Shown piece by piece: positions 9,449 through 17,710 of a stretch of DNA of 64,000 bases. The position numbers and the translations under genes were made by a program. The stretch spans positions 1-64,000 of the forward strand of contig NZ_JACHXD010000008.1 of assembly GCF_014191875.1 (NCBI RefSeq), given 5' to 3'. Below the pieces are notes generated by a model, which was not told the origin of the DNA, ran no database searches, and saw only the letters and a program-made list of their open reading frames with translations. Numbering within the stretch: the stretch's first letter is position 1; the number at the start of each line of letters is the position of its first letter. The DNA comes from Pseudoduganella violacea (GTDB taxonomy: Bacteria > Pseudomonadota > Gammaproteobacteria > Burkholderiales > Burkholderiaceae_D).

Positions 9449-9967
9449 TTATCGGTAGTTGCGCGCACGCGCGCAGCGCGGCGGCGGCCTTAAAGTATAG
9501 CCATCTTTACCGGTTGGCTGGAGGTGGCGGAGCGGATCTGCATGGGCGATTTCCACCGCTATGCCGCCGCGCATGGCGCCGACCGCCTTGTCGCGCACCG
9601 CGCCCAGGCTGTCGATGACTTCTTCGGGATGTTTTTGCGTGATCAGCACGAACTCGTCTTCCAGCAGCACCACCCGCCATTGCGCATTCTTTTCGCGCGC
9701 CTTGCTGCGCCCCAGCGGCATGATCACATTGCTGCCCAGACGCACGGTTTCCAGCGCCCGGATAAAGGGCATCAACTCGATCTTGTGCGGATAGTGCATG
9801 CGGCGCGCCATTTCCGCCACCAGGGCGCAACTGGCGCCGCCGACGCCCTCGCCTTTCGCTTCGCAGAAGCCGGGAATGGTGCCGGCGATCAGGCGTACTT
9901 CCGCCGCCGGGGCCGCCGGCAAGGCCAGGACGGCGGCAAGAACAAGCAGCAGGCGGCGAATTTTCAT
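9449..9967 (-). pseudogene. Truncated periplasmic solute-binding protein (SBP_bac_3 type)
   Basis: This encodes 172 residues with a signal peptide (LLLVLAAVLALPAAPAAE) and the first lobe of a family-3 amino-acid-type binding protein (GASCALVAEMARRMHYPHKIELMPFIRALETV, split here for reference at the end of lobe I, then LGRSKAREKN). These proteins usually have about 240-260 residues. This one stops after GKDGYTL with a basic tail from a GC-rich palindromic stretch, and the second lobe is missing. The intact gene at 34193-34972 shows the expected length. It is probably non-functional, and its 3' end seems replaced by the GH18-like gene that follows. Confidence 0.6.
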
Positions 9968-10017
9968 GGGCGGGATGCGCTAAGCGGGCAGAAACTAGCA
10001 TACCGCTACGACAGCAC

Positions 10018-11154
10018 TTAGTTCAACAACAGCGCGACCCGGTTGAGTACGGCACCCCCGCCGATCAGCCAGATAAACAACAGACCGGCCAGCAGCAGCG
10101 GACGCCAGCCCGCCTGGCGCACGGCGCTCAAATGCGTGCTCAGTCCCAGGGCGGCCATGGCGGCGGCCAGCAGCAGCGTATCGGCCGCCAACAGGGCTTG
10201 CACCAGGGCGGCGGGCAGGATGCCGGCCGAGTTCAGCGCCGTGGCCGCCACAAAGACGAAGGCAAACCAGGGCACGGTGATGACTGGCGTGTCCGCCCCT
10301 TGCGCGCCACGCGCCGCGCCGCGGCGGCCCAGCCAGAAAGACAGGGCCAGCAGGAAAGGCGCCAGCATCATCACGCGCACCATCTTGGCGATCACGGCCA
10401 GATCGGCGGTTTCCGGACTGATGGCGCGGGCGGCGGCCACCACCTGCGCCACTTCATGGATGGTCGACCCAGCGTACACGCCGAATCCGGCGGCGCTGGA
10501 CGGCAGCCAATGCAGCTGCTGCTGGTACAGCCAGGGATAGAGGAAGATGGTGACGGTGCCGAACAGCACCACGGTGGAGACGGCGACCGTGACCTGCTCC
10601 GCTTTCGCCTTCAGCACCGGCTGGGTGGCCAGCACGGCGGCCGCGCCGCAGATCGAACTGCCCGCGCCGATCAGCATGGCCGTGTTGCGTTCCAGGCCGA
10701 ACAGGCGGCGGCCCAGCAGCAGCGCCAGCGCGAAGGTCGAGCACAGCACCAGCGCATCGCTGAGCACGCCGGGCCAGCCGATCTGGGCGATATCCTGCAA
10801 GGTCAGGCGGAAACCATACAGCACGATGCCGGCCCGCAGCAGCATGCCCTTGCTGAAGACGATGCCAGGCTGGGCTTTGCCCTGCAGATGGCGGCCGGCG
10901 GTATTGCCGAGCACGATACCGAGGCAGATGGCCAGGGTCAGCGCCGAAAAACCATGCTGTGCCAACCAGTCCAACTGGCCCAGCCCCATCGCCAGCCCGC
11001 CCAGCGCCGCCGACAGCAGCACGCCGGGCAGCACAGCACCCACCCACGCCGTCCAGACTGTGCTGAGAGCCGGCCCCGCAGCGTCCGACTGGCGCGGTGC
11101 GGCCCGCTGGCCAAGAGGGGATGCTGCGGCTGGGGGCGAGTGTTGCGGCTTCAT
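10018..11154 (-). CDS. YeiH/YadS-type membrane transporter, putative sulfate exporter family
   Basis: This encodes 378 residues with about ten hydrophobic segments and a proline-rich cytosolic N-terminus of about 30 residues. Family signatures include LGIVLGN, LLRAGIVLYGFRLTLQDI, MLIGAGSSICGAAAVLA and GSTIHEVAQVV, all typical of the conserved family that contains E. coli YeiH. These are annotated as putative sulfate exporters, although the substrate is not settled. It is divergent from a LysR-type regulator gene across 96 bases, the same arrangement as yeiH/yeiE in enterobacteria. Its ATG has AAGGAAAG upstream. Confidence 0.85.
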   Translation of the reverse strand: MKPQHSPPAAASPLGQRAAPRQSDAAGPALSTVWTAWVGAVLPGVLLSAALGGLAMGLGQLDWLAQHGFSALTLAICLGIVLGNTAGRHLQGKAQPGIVFSKGMLLRAGIVLYGFRLTLQDIAQIGWPGVLSDALVLCSTFALALLLGRRLFGLERNTAMLIGAGSSICGAAAVLATQPVLKAKAEQVTVAVSTVVLFGTVTIFLYPWLYQQQLHWLPSSAAGFGVYAGSTIHEVAQVVAAARAISPETADLAVIAKMVRVMMLAPFLLALSFWLGRRGAARGAQGADTPVITVPWFAFVFVAATALNSAGILPAALVQALLAADTLLLAAAMAALGLSTHLSAVRQAGWRPLLLAGLLFIWLIGGGAVLNRVALLLN

Positions 11155-11170
11155 AATCTTTCCTTGGTGA

Positions 11171-11188
11171 ATCAGATACTGGAATGAT
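11171..11188. promoter_or_regulatory. Candidate LysR-box between yeiH-like and LysR genes
   Basis: ATCA-N10-TGAT is a short interrupted palindrome in the 96-bp divergent intergenic region, close in form to the T-N11-A sites used by LysR-type regulators. Confidence 0.3.
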
Positions 11189-11250
11189 AGGAAGCTTGCA
11201 TCAATCTGAGAAACGAATTATTTTTCTATTTTCAAGTTAAAAAACAGCTT

Positions 11251-12141
11251 ATGCGTCTCTCCCTCAAGCAATTGCAGGTCTTCGTGGCTGTGGCCGACAG
11301 CGGCAGCACGGCGGCCGGGGCCGATGCGGTCGCGCTGTCGCAATCGGCCGCCAGCGCGGCCTTGAACGAATTGGAACGCCAACTACGCGTGCAACTGTTC
11401 GACCGCGTCGGCAAGAAACTGCTGCTGAACGACAGCGGCCGCCAACTGCTGCCGCAGGCGCGCCAGATGCTCGACGCCGCCCTGCAGATCGAAGGCCAGT
11501 TCCAGCACGCCCATGGCGGCACGGTGCGCATCGCCGCCAGCACCACCATCGGCATTTATCTGCTGCCGCCCATCCTGGCGCGCATGCAGGCCGAGGGCGC
11601 CAGCGCCCTGCCCTCCGTGCGCATCGAAAACAGCATGGCGGCCGCCGCCGCCGTGGCAGCCTATCAGGCCGACTTCGGCCTGATCGAAGGCCCGTGCCGC
11701 GAGCCGGAGCTGCTGGTCGAACCGTGGCAGGAAGATGAATTGATCATCGTGTGCGCGCCGCGCCACCCGATCACGCGCCGTCTGCGCGACGGCAAGGCGC
11801 CGGTGGCGGCGCTGGAACAGGCGGGCTGGCTGCTGCGCGAAGCGGGCTCGGGCACGGCCGACGCCGTCGACAGCCTGCTGCTGCCGCACTTGCACCATCT
11901 GCGCGCGGCCGCGCAATTCGGCAACTCGGAAGCGATCAAGCATGCGGCGGCGGCCGGCCTGGGCCTGGCCTGCCTGCCGCGCCTGGTGGTCGCCGACCTG
12001 CTGGCCCTGGGCCGGCTGGTGGAATTGCATGCCGACCTGCCGCCGCTGCGGCGCCAGTTCTACCTGATACGCCAGCGCGGCAAGAGCCTCTCGCGCTCGC
12101 TCGAAGCGGTGCTGGACGCTTGCCGCGCACCACCGCTATGA
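11251..12141 (+). CDS. LysR-family transcriptional regulator (YeiE-like)
   Basis: This encodes 296 residues. The winged helix-turn-helix is at about residues 3-62 (LSLKQLQVFVAVADSG, ALSQSAASAALNELERQL, LFDRVGKKLLLNDSGRQL). It is followed by a linker helix and a two-lobed effector domain beginning near VRIAASTTIGIYLLPPIL. It is divergent from the YeiH-type transporter and probably controls it and itself. In enterobacteria the matching regulator is YeiE, linked to sulfite and iron responses; transfer of that role here is inference. The length is standard for the family. Confidence 0.85.
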   Translation: MRLSLKQLQVFVAVADSGSTAAGADAVALSQSAASAALNELERQLRVQLFDRVGKKLLLNDSGRQLLPQARQMLDAALQIEGQFQHAHGGTVRIAASTTIGIYLLPPILARMQAEGASALPSVRIENSMAAAAAVAAYQADFGLIEGPCREPELLVEPWQEDELIIVCAPRHPITRRLRDGKAPVAALEQAGWLLREAGSGTADAVDSLLLPHLHHLRAAAQFGNSEAIKHAAAAGLGLACLPRLVVADLLALGRLVELHADLPPLRRQFYLIRQRGKSLSRSLEAVLDACRAPPL

Positions 12142-12240
12142 GGGCGTCTGTTTTCGGCACAAACTGATAGTATTGGTGAGAATCTCGCGCATTCGCTTCG
12201 GCATAATCATGTAGGGAGTTCTACCTTGCAAGGAGATTGC

Positions 12241-13908
12241 ATGATACAACCCGGATTGCGTCCCCGTATTCTGATCGTCGACGATCAGACGGCGCACATG
12301 GGGGCACTGTGCGATATCCTGCGCGAACACGGCTACGACACCACCGGCTTCGCTTCCGGCGAAGCGGCCCTGACCCGCCTGCGCAGGGAAAGCTTCGACC
12401 TGCTGCTGTCGGACTTGATGATGCCCGGCATCGACGGCATCGCCCTGGTGGAAGCGGCGCGCCAACTCGACCCCGAACTCGCTTGCGTCATCATGACCGG
12501 CGAAGGCAGCATCGCATCGGCCGTGAAAGCGATGAAGGTCGGCGCCCTCGACTACATCATCAAGCCGTTCAAGGCGTCCGCCCTGCTGCCGGTGCTGGCG
12601 CGGGCGCTGGAAACGCGCGACCTGCGCCTGGCCAACGCGCATCTGGAGCACCAGCTGCGCCAGCATGCCGAGGAACTGGCGGCGGCCAACCGGCATCTCG
12701 ACCTGGCGCGGCGCGAAGCCGAACGCGCCAATCTGGAAAAGTCGGTCTTCCTGTCGAATATGAGCCACGAACTGCGCACGCCGCTCAATGGCATCCTCGG
12801 CTTCGCGCAAATCCTCGCCTCCGACGCGCTGCCCGCCACGCCGCAGGAAAAGCAGAAATTCGCCGGCCATATCGTGCAGTCGGGCCGTCATCTGCTGACC
12901 CTGATCAATGAAATCCTCGACCTGGCCAAGATCGAATCGGGCACCCTGAGCATGGCGCTGGAAGCGGTGCCGCTGGACCAAGTCTTCCTCGAATGCCACA
13001 CCATGGTGGCGCCGCTGGCGCAGCAGCGCGGCGTGCAGCTGAACTTCCCGGCGCCGGCCGGCCTGCAACTGCAGGCGGACCGCACGCGCGTCAAGCAAGT
13101 GCTGCTGAACCTGCTCTCCAACGCCATCAAATACAACCGCGAGCACGGCAGCGTCTTCGTCGAATGCACGCCGCGCGCCAAGGACCGGCTGCGCATCGCC
13201 GTCAGCGACACCGGCCCCGGCCTGTCGGAAGAACAGCTCGGCGCCATCTTCCAACCCTTCAACCGCCTGGGCCGCGCCGACAACAGCGAGGAAGGCACGG
13301 GCCTGGGCCTGGCCCTGAGCAAGCGCGTGGTGGAAGCCATGCAGGCGCAGATGGGCGTGGACAGCACGGTCGGCGTCGGCAGCACCTTCTGGATCGAGGT
13401 GGCGCTGCAGGGCGGCGAGGCGGACGTCGGCGCCGCGCCGCCGCCGAGTGCCGCCAGTGTTCCCGCCACGGCGCCGCCCGCGGCGCCGGCGCCAACGCTG
13501 CGCACCGTGCTGTATGTGGAAGACAATACCACCAACCTGAAACTGGTCACCGAATTGATCCGCATCCGCGGCGACCTCGAATTGCTGTTCGCCACCGATG
13601 GCCAGCGCGGCCTGGAACTGGCGCGCCACCACCGGCCGGCGGTGATCCTGATGGACTTGCACCTGCCCGGCATGGACGGCTACGAAGCGCTGGCCCGCCT
13701 GCGCGCCGATCCGCAGACGGCCGGCATCCGCGTCATCGCCGTCACCGCCAATGCGATGAGTACCGATATCGCGCGCAGCGAAGCGAGCGATTTCTTCCGC
13801 TATCTCACCAAGCCGCTCGATATCGACCTGTTCAACCGGGCGCTGGACGATGCACTCGCCCCGTCCGCCCTGCGCCGCCAGACAGAAGCCCTCGGCCAAC
13901 CGCATTAA
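12241..13908 (+). CDS. Hybrid histidine kinase with receiver domains at both ends
   Basis: This encodes 555 residues with no membrane segment. Order: receiver domain (residues 8-125, phospho-acceptor Asp58 in LLLSDLMMPG, DD at 14-15), coiled coil (about 130-165), HisKA with His176 in SNMSHELRTPLNGILGF, HATPase_c with NLLSNAIKYNR and GTGLGLALSK, a proline/alanine linker, and a second receiver with Asp472 in ILMDLHLPGMDGYEAL. I chose ATG at 12241 because AAGGAG lies 5 bases upstream; the frame extends back to a TTG at 12226 inside that site. A cytosolic kinase that begins with a receiver usually relays phosphate from another kinase; the candidate is the sensor kinase at 14986. Confidence 0.9.
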   Translation: MIQPGLRPRILIVDDQTAHMGALCDILREHGYDTTGFASGEAALTRLRRESFDLLLSDLMMPGIDGIALVEAARQLDPELACVIMTGEGSIASAVKAMKVGALDYIIKPFKASALLPVLARALETRDLRLANAHLEHQLRQHAEELAAANRHLDLARREAERANLEKSVFLSNMSHELRTPLNGILGFAQILASDALPATPQEKQKFAGHIVQSGRHLLTLINEILDLAKIESGTLSMALEAVPLDQVFLECHTMVAPLAQQRGVQLNFPAPAGLQLQADRTRVKQVLLNLLSNAIKYNREHGSVFVECTPRAKDRLRIAVSDTGPGLSEEQLGAIFQPFNRLGRADNSEEGTGLGLALSKRVVEAMQAQMGVDSTVGVGSTFWIEVALQGGEADVGAAPPPSAASVPATAPPAAPAPTLRTVLYVEDNTTNLKLVTELIRIRGDLELLFATDGQRGLELARHHRPAVILMDLHLPGMDGYEALARLRADPQTAGIRVIAVTANAMSTDIARSEASDFFRYLTKPLDIDLFNRALDDALAPSALRRQTEALGQPH

Positions 13909-13926
13909 GCCTTTCCCGGAGGATGA

Positions 13927-14973
13927 ATGAGCAGCACACCGTCGCAACGCCTGATTCGCCGCGAAACCCTGCTCGCCATCGGCCTGGCCTGCGTGCTCGG
14001 CCTGTTGTTGGCCGCCTATGTCTGGGGCAAGCGCAGCACGCCGGCCACGGCGCCGGCCGGGCCGCTGGAAAAGCTCATCATCGCCACCAATACCGAGTAC
14101 ATCGGCGCCTGCCCCGTGATTGCCGCGCGCGACCGCGGCTATTTCGCGGCCCAGGGCATCCAGGCCCAGGTGCAGTCCCACTCCAGCGGCAAGGCTTCGC
14201 TCAACGCCGTGCTGCAGGGCCGCGCCGACTTCGCCACCGTGGCCGATCTGGCGCTGGCCCTGGCCATTCTCAACGAGCAGCCGATTTCCATCGTCACCAC
14301 CATTTTCCGCACCGAGAAAGACCACGGCATCGTCGGCCGCAAGGACCACGCCGTGCTCAGTCCGGTCAGCCTGAAAGGCAAGCGCATCGGCGTCACCCTG
14401 GGCACCTCGGGCCATTTCACGCTCGACGTCTTCCTCAACCGCCAGCGCCTGCGTTCCAGTGAAGTGACCATGGTCAATTACCGGCCCGAGGAGCTCGGCG
14501 CGGCCCTGGACAAGGGCGAGGTCGACGCCATCGCCGGCTGGGAACCCTTCCTCAAGCAAAATGCCGCCAGCCAGGGCGGCAACGCCGTCACCTTCTACGG
14601 CGACGAGGTGTATGAGAGCATTTACAATATCGCCGGCATGCGCGCCTTCGTCACCGAGCATCCGCGCACGGTGACGCGGCTGCTGCGCGCGCTGGCCGAG
14701 GGCGCGCGCTTTTGCAGCGAACAGGTGGCCGAAGCGAGCCATCTGGTCGCGCCCTCGGTCAAGACCAGCGAGGCCGAGCTGCGCGCCGCCTGGCCGGCCT
14801 ACCGCTTCGGCATCGACCTCGACCAGGGTTTGATCCTGGCGCTGGAAGACGAGTCGCGCTGGGCCATCAAGAACAAATTCAGCAACCGCAGCGACATCCC
14901 CAATTACCTCGACCATATCTATCTGGACGGCATGGTGGAGGTAAAACCGGGCAACGTCTCCATCATCCACTAG
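13927..14973 (+). CDS. Membrane-anchored NMT1/NrtA-type solute-binding protein
   Basis: This encodes 348 residues. A hydrophobic segment (about 14-33, LLAIGLACVLGLLLAAYVWG) has no clear cleavage site and probably anchors the protein in the inner membrane. The rest is a periplasmic-binding fold of the nitrate/sulfonate/thiamine-precursor type: PVIAARDRGYFAAQGIQAQV, GKASLNAVLQGRADFATVAD, GKRIGVTLGTSGHFTLDVFL, GEVDAIAGWEP. No permease or ATPase gene is nearby; instead it lies 18 bases after one hybrid kinase and 12 bases before another. It may therefore act as a ligand receptor for the kinase at 14986 rather than in uptake. The ligand is unknown. Confidence 0.8.
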   Translation: MSSTPSQRLIRRETLLAIGLACVLGLLLAAYVWGKRSTPATAPAGPLEKLIIATNTEYIGACPVIAARDRGYFAAQGIQAQVQSHSSGKASLNAVLQGRADFATVADLALALAILNEQPISIVTTIFRTEKDHGIVGRKDHAVLSPVSLKGKRIGVTLGTSGHFTLDVFLNRQRLRSSEVTMVNYRPEELGAALDKGEVDAIAGWEPFLKQNAASQGGNAVTFYGDEVYESIYNIAGMRAFVTEHPRTVTRLLRALAEGARFCSEQVAEASHLVAPSVKTSEAELRAAWPAYRFGIDLDQGLILALEDESRWAIKNKFSNRSDIPNYLDHIYLDGMVEVKPGNVSIIH

Positions 14974-14985
14974 CGGACGGGCGCC

Positions 14986-17520
14986 GTGAAGATCACCACC
15001 CGACTCAAGCTGGCCGAACTGCTGTGCCTGGCCGTGGCCCTGATCATCGGCGCCATGCTGGTGGCCACCACCTTGCAGATGCGCCATGAGCTGCGCAAGA
15101 ACGAGGCGGCCGGCAGCGTCCTGCAGGCGGTGACGTCGCTGCGCTACCTGTCGCTGGAATATGCGCTGCGCCATGAAAGCCGCACCCATGCCCAATGGCG
15201 CTTGCGCAAGGAGTCGCTGCAGCAAGAGCTGGAGACCACCCATGTGTTCGACGACGGCGCCGAGCTGGCCATCCAGCGCGGCCTGGAAGGCCAGCTCGAG
15301 GGCGTGGCCCACCATTTCGACGAGCTGCTCAGCATCCAGCGCGAGCTGCAGGGCGCGCCCGAGCGGCGCGACGTGCTGGGCGAGCTGGAGTCGCGCGTGC
15401 ACGGCCAGATCGCCAACAAGACCCAGAATATGATCGCCGACGCCGAGGAACTGGCCGAGCGCAGCCGCCAGGGCGTGCTGGCGGCGCAGCAGGCGGCCAA
15501 TATCGTCACCCTGGCCTTTGGCGGCCTGCTCTCGGCCATCGTGGTCGGCAGCATCGTGATGACCATCCGCAGCGTGGCCAAGCCGCTCGAGCGGCTACGC
15601 CAGGGCACCATCGTGGTCGGCGCCGGCCAGCTCGACTTCACGCTGGGCGTGACCACCGACGACGAAATCGGCGACCTGGCGCGCGCCTTCGACGGCATGA
15701 CGGAAAAGCTGCGCCAGACCACGGTCTCGCGCGACGACCTGGCCCAGGCCAATGCCGCCCTGCAGGCCGAGGCCGGCGTGCGGCGCCAGGCCGAGCAAAA
15801 GGTCACGGCCCAGCTGGTGCGCCTCAACCTGCTGCACCAGATCACGCGCTCGATCGGCGAGCGGCAGGATTTGCGCAGCATCTTCCAGGTGCTGGTGCGC
15901 AGCCTGGAAGACCAGTTGCCGGCCGACTTCGGCTGCGTCTGCCTGTACGACAAGGAAAAGCGCGAGCTGATCGTCAGCAGCGTCGGCTTGCGCAGCGAGG
16001 CGCTGTCCCTGAGCCTGGCGATGACCGAAACCAGCCACGTGCCCATCGATGAAAACGGCTTGTCGCGCTGTCTGCGCGGCGAACTGGTGTACGAACCCGA
16101 CATCACCAACGCCACCTTCCCCTTCCCCAAACGCCTGGCGCAGGGCGCGCTGTCCTCGCTGGTGCTGGCCCCGCTGCTGGTCGACAATACCGTGTTCGGC
16201 GTGCTGATCGTGGCGCGCCACGCGGTGCACAGCTTCAGCAGCGGCGAATGCGAATTCCTGCGCCAGCTCAGCGAACACGTCGGGCTGGCCGCCAAGCAGG
16301 CCCAGCTCTATAGCGATCTGCAAAAAACCTATGACGATTTGCGCCGGACCCAGCAATCGGTCACGCAGCAGGAAAGGCTGCGCGCCCTGGGCCAGATGGC
16401 CAGCGGCATCGCCCACGACATCAACAACGCCATCTCGCCGGTGGCGCTGTACACCGAATCGCTGCTGGAAACCGAGCGCAACCTCTCGCCCAATGGCCGC
16501 AACTGCCTGCAGATCATCGAACGCGCCATCGACGACGTGGCCGCCACCGTGGCGCGCATGCGCGAGTTCTACCGCCAGCGCGAGCCGCAACTGAGCCTGA
16601 GCACGGTCAATGTCAACACCCTGGTCCCGCATGTGGTGGACCTGACGCGCGCGCGCTGGAGCGATATGCCGCAGCAACGCGGCGTGGTGATCGAGATGCG
16701 CAAGGAGCTGGAAACGGACTTGCCCGCCATTCTCGGCGTGGACGGCGAAATCCGCGAAGCGCTGACCAATCTGATCTTCAACGCCGTCGACGCCATGCCC
16801 GAAGGCGGCACCCTGACCCTGCGCACGCGCAGCGTGGCCGCGGCGCCCGGCCAGGACAGCGGCCAGGTGCTGCTCGAAGTCAGCGACACCGGCATCGGCA
16901 TGGACGAAGCGACGCAGCGGCGCTGCCTGGAACCCTTCTTCACCACCAAGGGCGACCGCGGCACCGGCCTGGGTCTGGCCGGCGTCTACGGCATGGTCGA
17001 GCGCCACGGCGGCAAGATCACCATAGAATCGGCGCCGCAGCGCGGCACCACGGTGCGCATCAGCTTCCGCAGTCCCGCCGTTGCGCCGCCGGCGCCGGTG
17101 GTGGCCGATCCCGACAGCGTGCCGCCGCGCTTCCGCATCCTCGTGGTTGACGACGACCCCACCGTGCTGGCCTCGGTGCGCGACATCCTGCTGCGCGACG
17201 GCCACGACGTGGTGGCGGCCGACGGCGGCCAGAAAGGCATCGAGCTGTTTACCGCGGCGCAAGGCAGCGAGGCCCCCTTCGCCCTCGTGATCACCGACCT
17301 CGGCATGCCCTATGTCGACGGCCGCCGCGTCGCCGAAGCCATCAAGACCCTGGCGCCCGCCACCCCGGTCCTGCTGCTGACCGGCTGGGGCCAGCGCCTG
17401 ATTCCCGACAGCGACGCCAACCCCGTCAACGTCGACTACGTGCTCAGCAAGCCCCCCAAACTGCGCGAACTGCGCGAAGTCCTCAGCAAGATCAGCGCCA
17501 CCCACCCCAGCACCGCCTGA
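14986..17520 (+). CDS. Membrane sensor hybrid kinase (HAMP-GAF-HisKA-HATPase-REC)
   Basis: This encodes 844 residues from a GTG start 12 bases past the binding-protein gene. A first membrane helix (about 8-30), a periplasmic helical region of about 145 residues and a second helix (about 175-195) are followed by HAMP (VAKPLERLRQG onward), a GAF domain (about 290-445), HisKA with His477 in MASGIAHDINNAISPVALY, HATPase_c (NLIFNAVDAMPEGG, GTGLGLAGVYGMV) and a C-terminal receiver with Asp771 in LVITDLGMPYVDG. The all-helical periplasmic part is of the kind that docks to a binding protein, which fits the upstream gene. Output probably passes to the receiver of the kinase at 12241 or to an unlinked regulator. 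Confidence 0.9.
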   Translation: MKITTRLKLAELLCLAVALIIGAMLVATTLQMRHELRKNEAAGSVLQAVTSLRYLSLEYALRHESRTHAQWRLRKESLQQELETTHVFDDGAELAIQRGLEGQLEGVAHHFDELLSIQRELQGAPERRDVLGELESRVHGQIANKTQNMIADAEELAERSRQGVLAAQQAANIVTLAFGGLLSAIVVGSIVMTIRSVAKPLERLRQGTIVVGAGQLDFTLGVTTDDEIGDLARAFDGMTEKLRQTTVSRDDLAQANAALQAEAGVRRQAEQKVTAQLVRLNLLHQITRSIGERQDLRSIFQVLVRSLEDQLPADFGCVCLYDKEKRELIVSSVGLRSEALSLSLAMTETSHVPIDENGLSRCLRGELVYEPDITNATFPFPKRLAQGALSSLVLAPLLVDNTVFGVLIVARHAVHSFSSGECEFLRQLSEHVGLAAKQAQLYSDLQKTYDDLRRTQQSVTQQERLRALGQMASGIAHDINNAISPVALYTESLLETERNLSPNGRNCLQIIERAIDDVAATVARMREFYRQREPQLSLSTVNVNTLVPHVVDLTRARWSDMPQQRGVVIEMRKELETDLPAILGVDGEIREALTNLIFNAVDAMPEGGTLTLRTRSVAAAPGQDSGQVLLEVSDTGIGMDEATQRRCLEPFFTTKGDRGTGLGLAGVYGMVERHGGKITIESAPQRGTTVRISFRSPAVAPPAPVVADPDSVPPRFRILVVDDDPTVLASVRDILLRDGHDVVAADGGQKGIELFTAAQGSEAPFALVITDLGMPYVDGRRVAEAIKTLAPATPVLLLTGWGQRLIPDSDANPVNVDYVLSKPPKLRELREVLSKISATHPSTA

Positions 17521-17546
17521 ACCGCCCCCAGGCTTTGCGTTAAATC

Positions 17547-17661
17547 AAACAATGTCCACCCTGGTGTCAGGCACGGGAACCGGACATTCTTTGATCCAGC
17601 GCAAACAATGTCCGACCGTGGTGCCTGACACCAGGGTGGACATTGTTTGCGCTGGATCAAA
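17547..17661. repeat. Nested pair of perfect inverted repeats sharing one arm
   Basis: A 28-bp arm (17547-17574) is the exact reverse complement of 17621-17648. A 24-bp arm (17590-17613) is the exact reverse complement of 17638-17661. The right arms overlap at 17638-17648, so the two hairpins exclude each other. The shared core reads AACAATGTCC / GGACATTGTT, and a partial further copy (GGACATT) lies at 17582. It sits between convergent genes and looks like an intergenic repeat family, not an insertion sequence: no gene, no flanking target duplication. Confidence 0.85.
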
Positions 17662-17665
17662 GGAA

Positions 17666-17691
17666 AACGGCGGCCCCGAAGGGCCGCCGTT
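17666..17691 (-). terminator. Rho-independent terminator of the metalloprotease gene
   Basis: AACGGCGGCCC and GGGCCGCCGTT form an 11-bp stem. On the minus strand the loop is TTCG (a stable UUCG tetraloop) and TTTTCC follows, 20 bases past the protease stop. Confidence 0.85.
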
Positions 17692-17710
17692 GGGGCTGCT
17701 TGAGCCGGGA

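Noticed and set aside
12136-15402. A 1088-codon open frame on the minus strand
   Set aside because: It runs antisense to three well-supported genes (kinase, binding protein, kinase). Its product is rich in R, H, Q, G and A without any domain, as is usual for antisense frames in GC-rich coding DNA.
17547-17661. Insertion-sequence ends
   Set aside because: The perfect inverted repeats enclose fewer than 50 bases, carry no transposase gene and show no target-site duplication.
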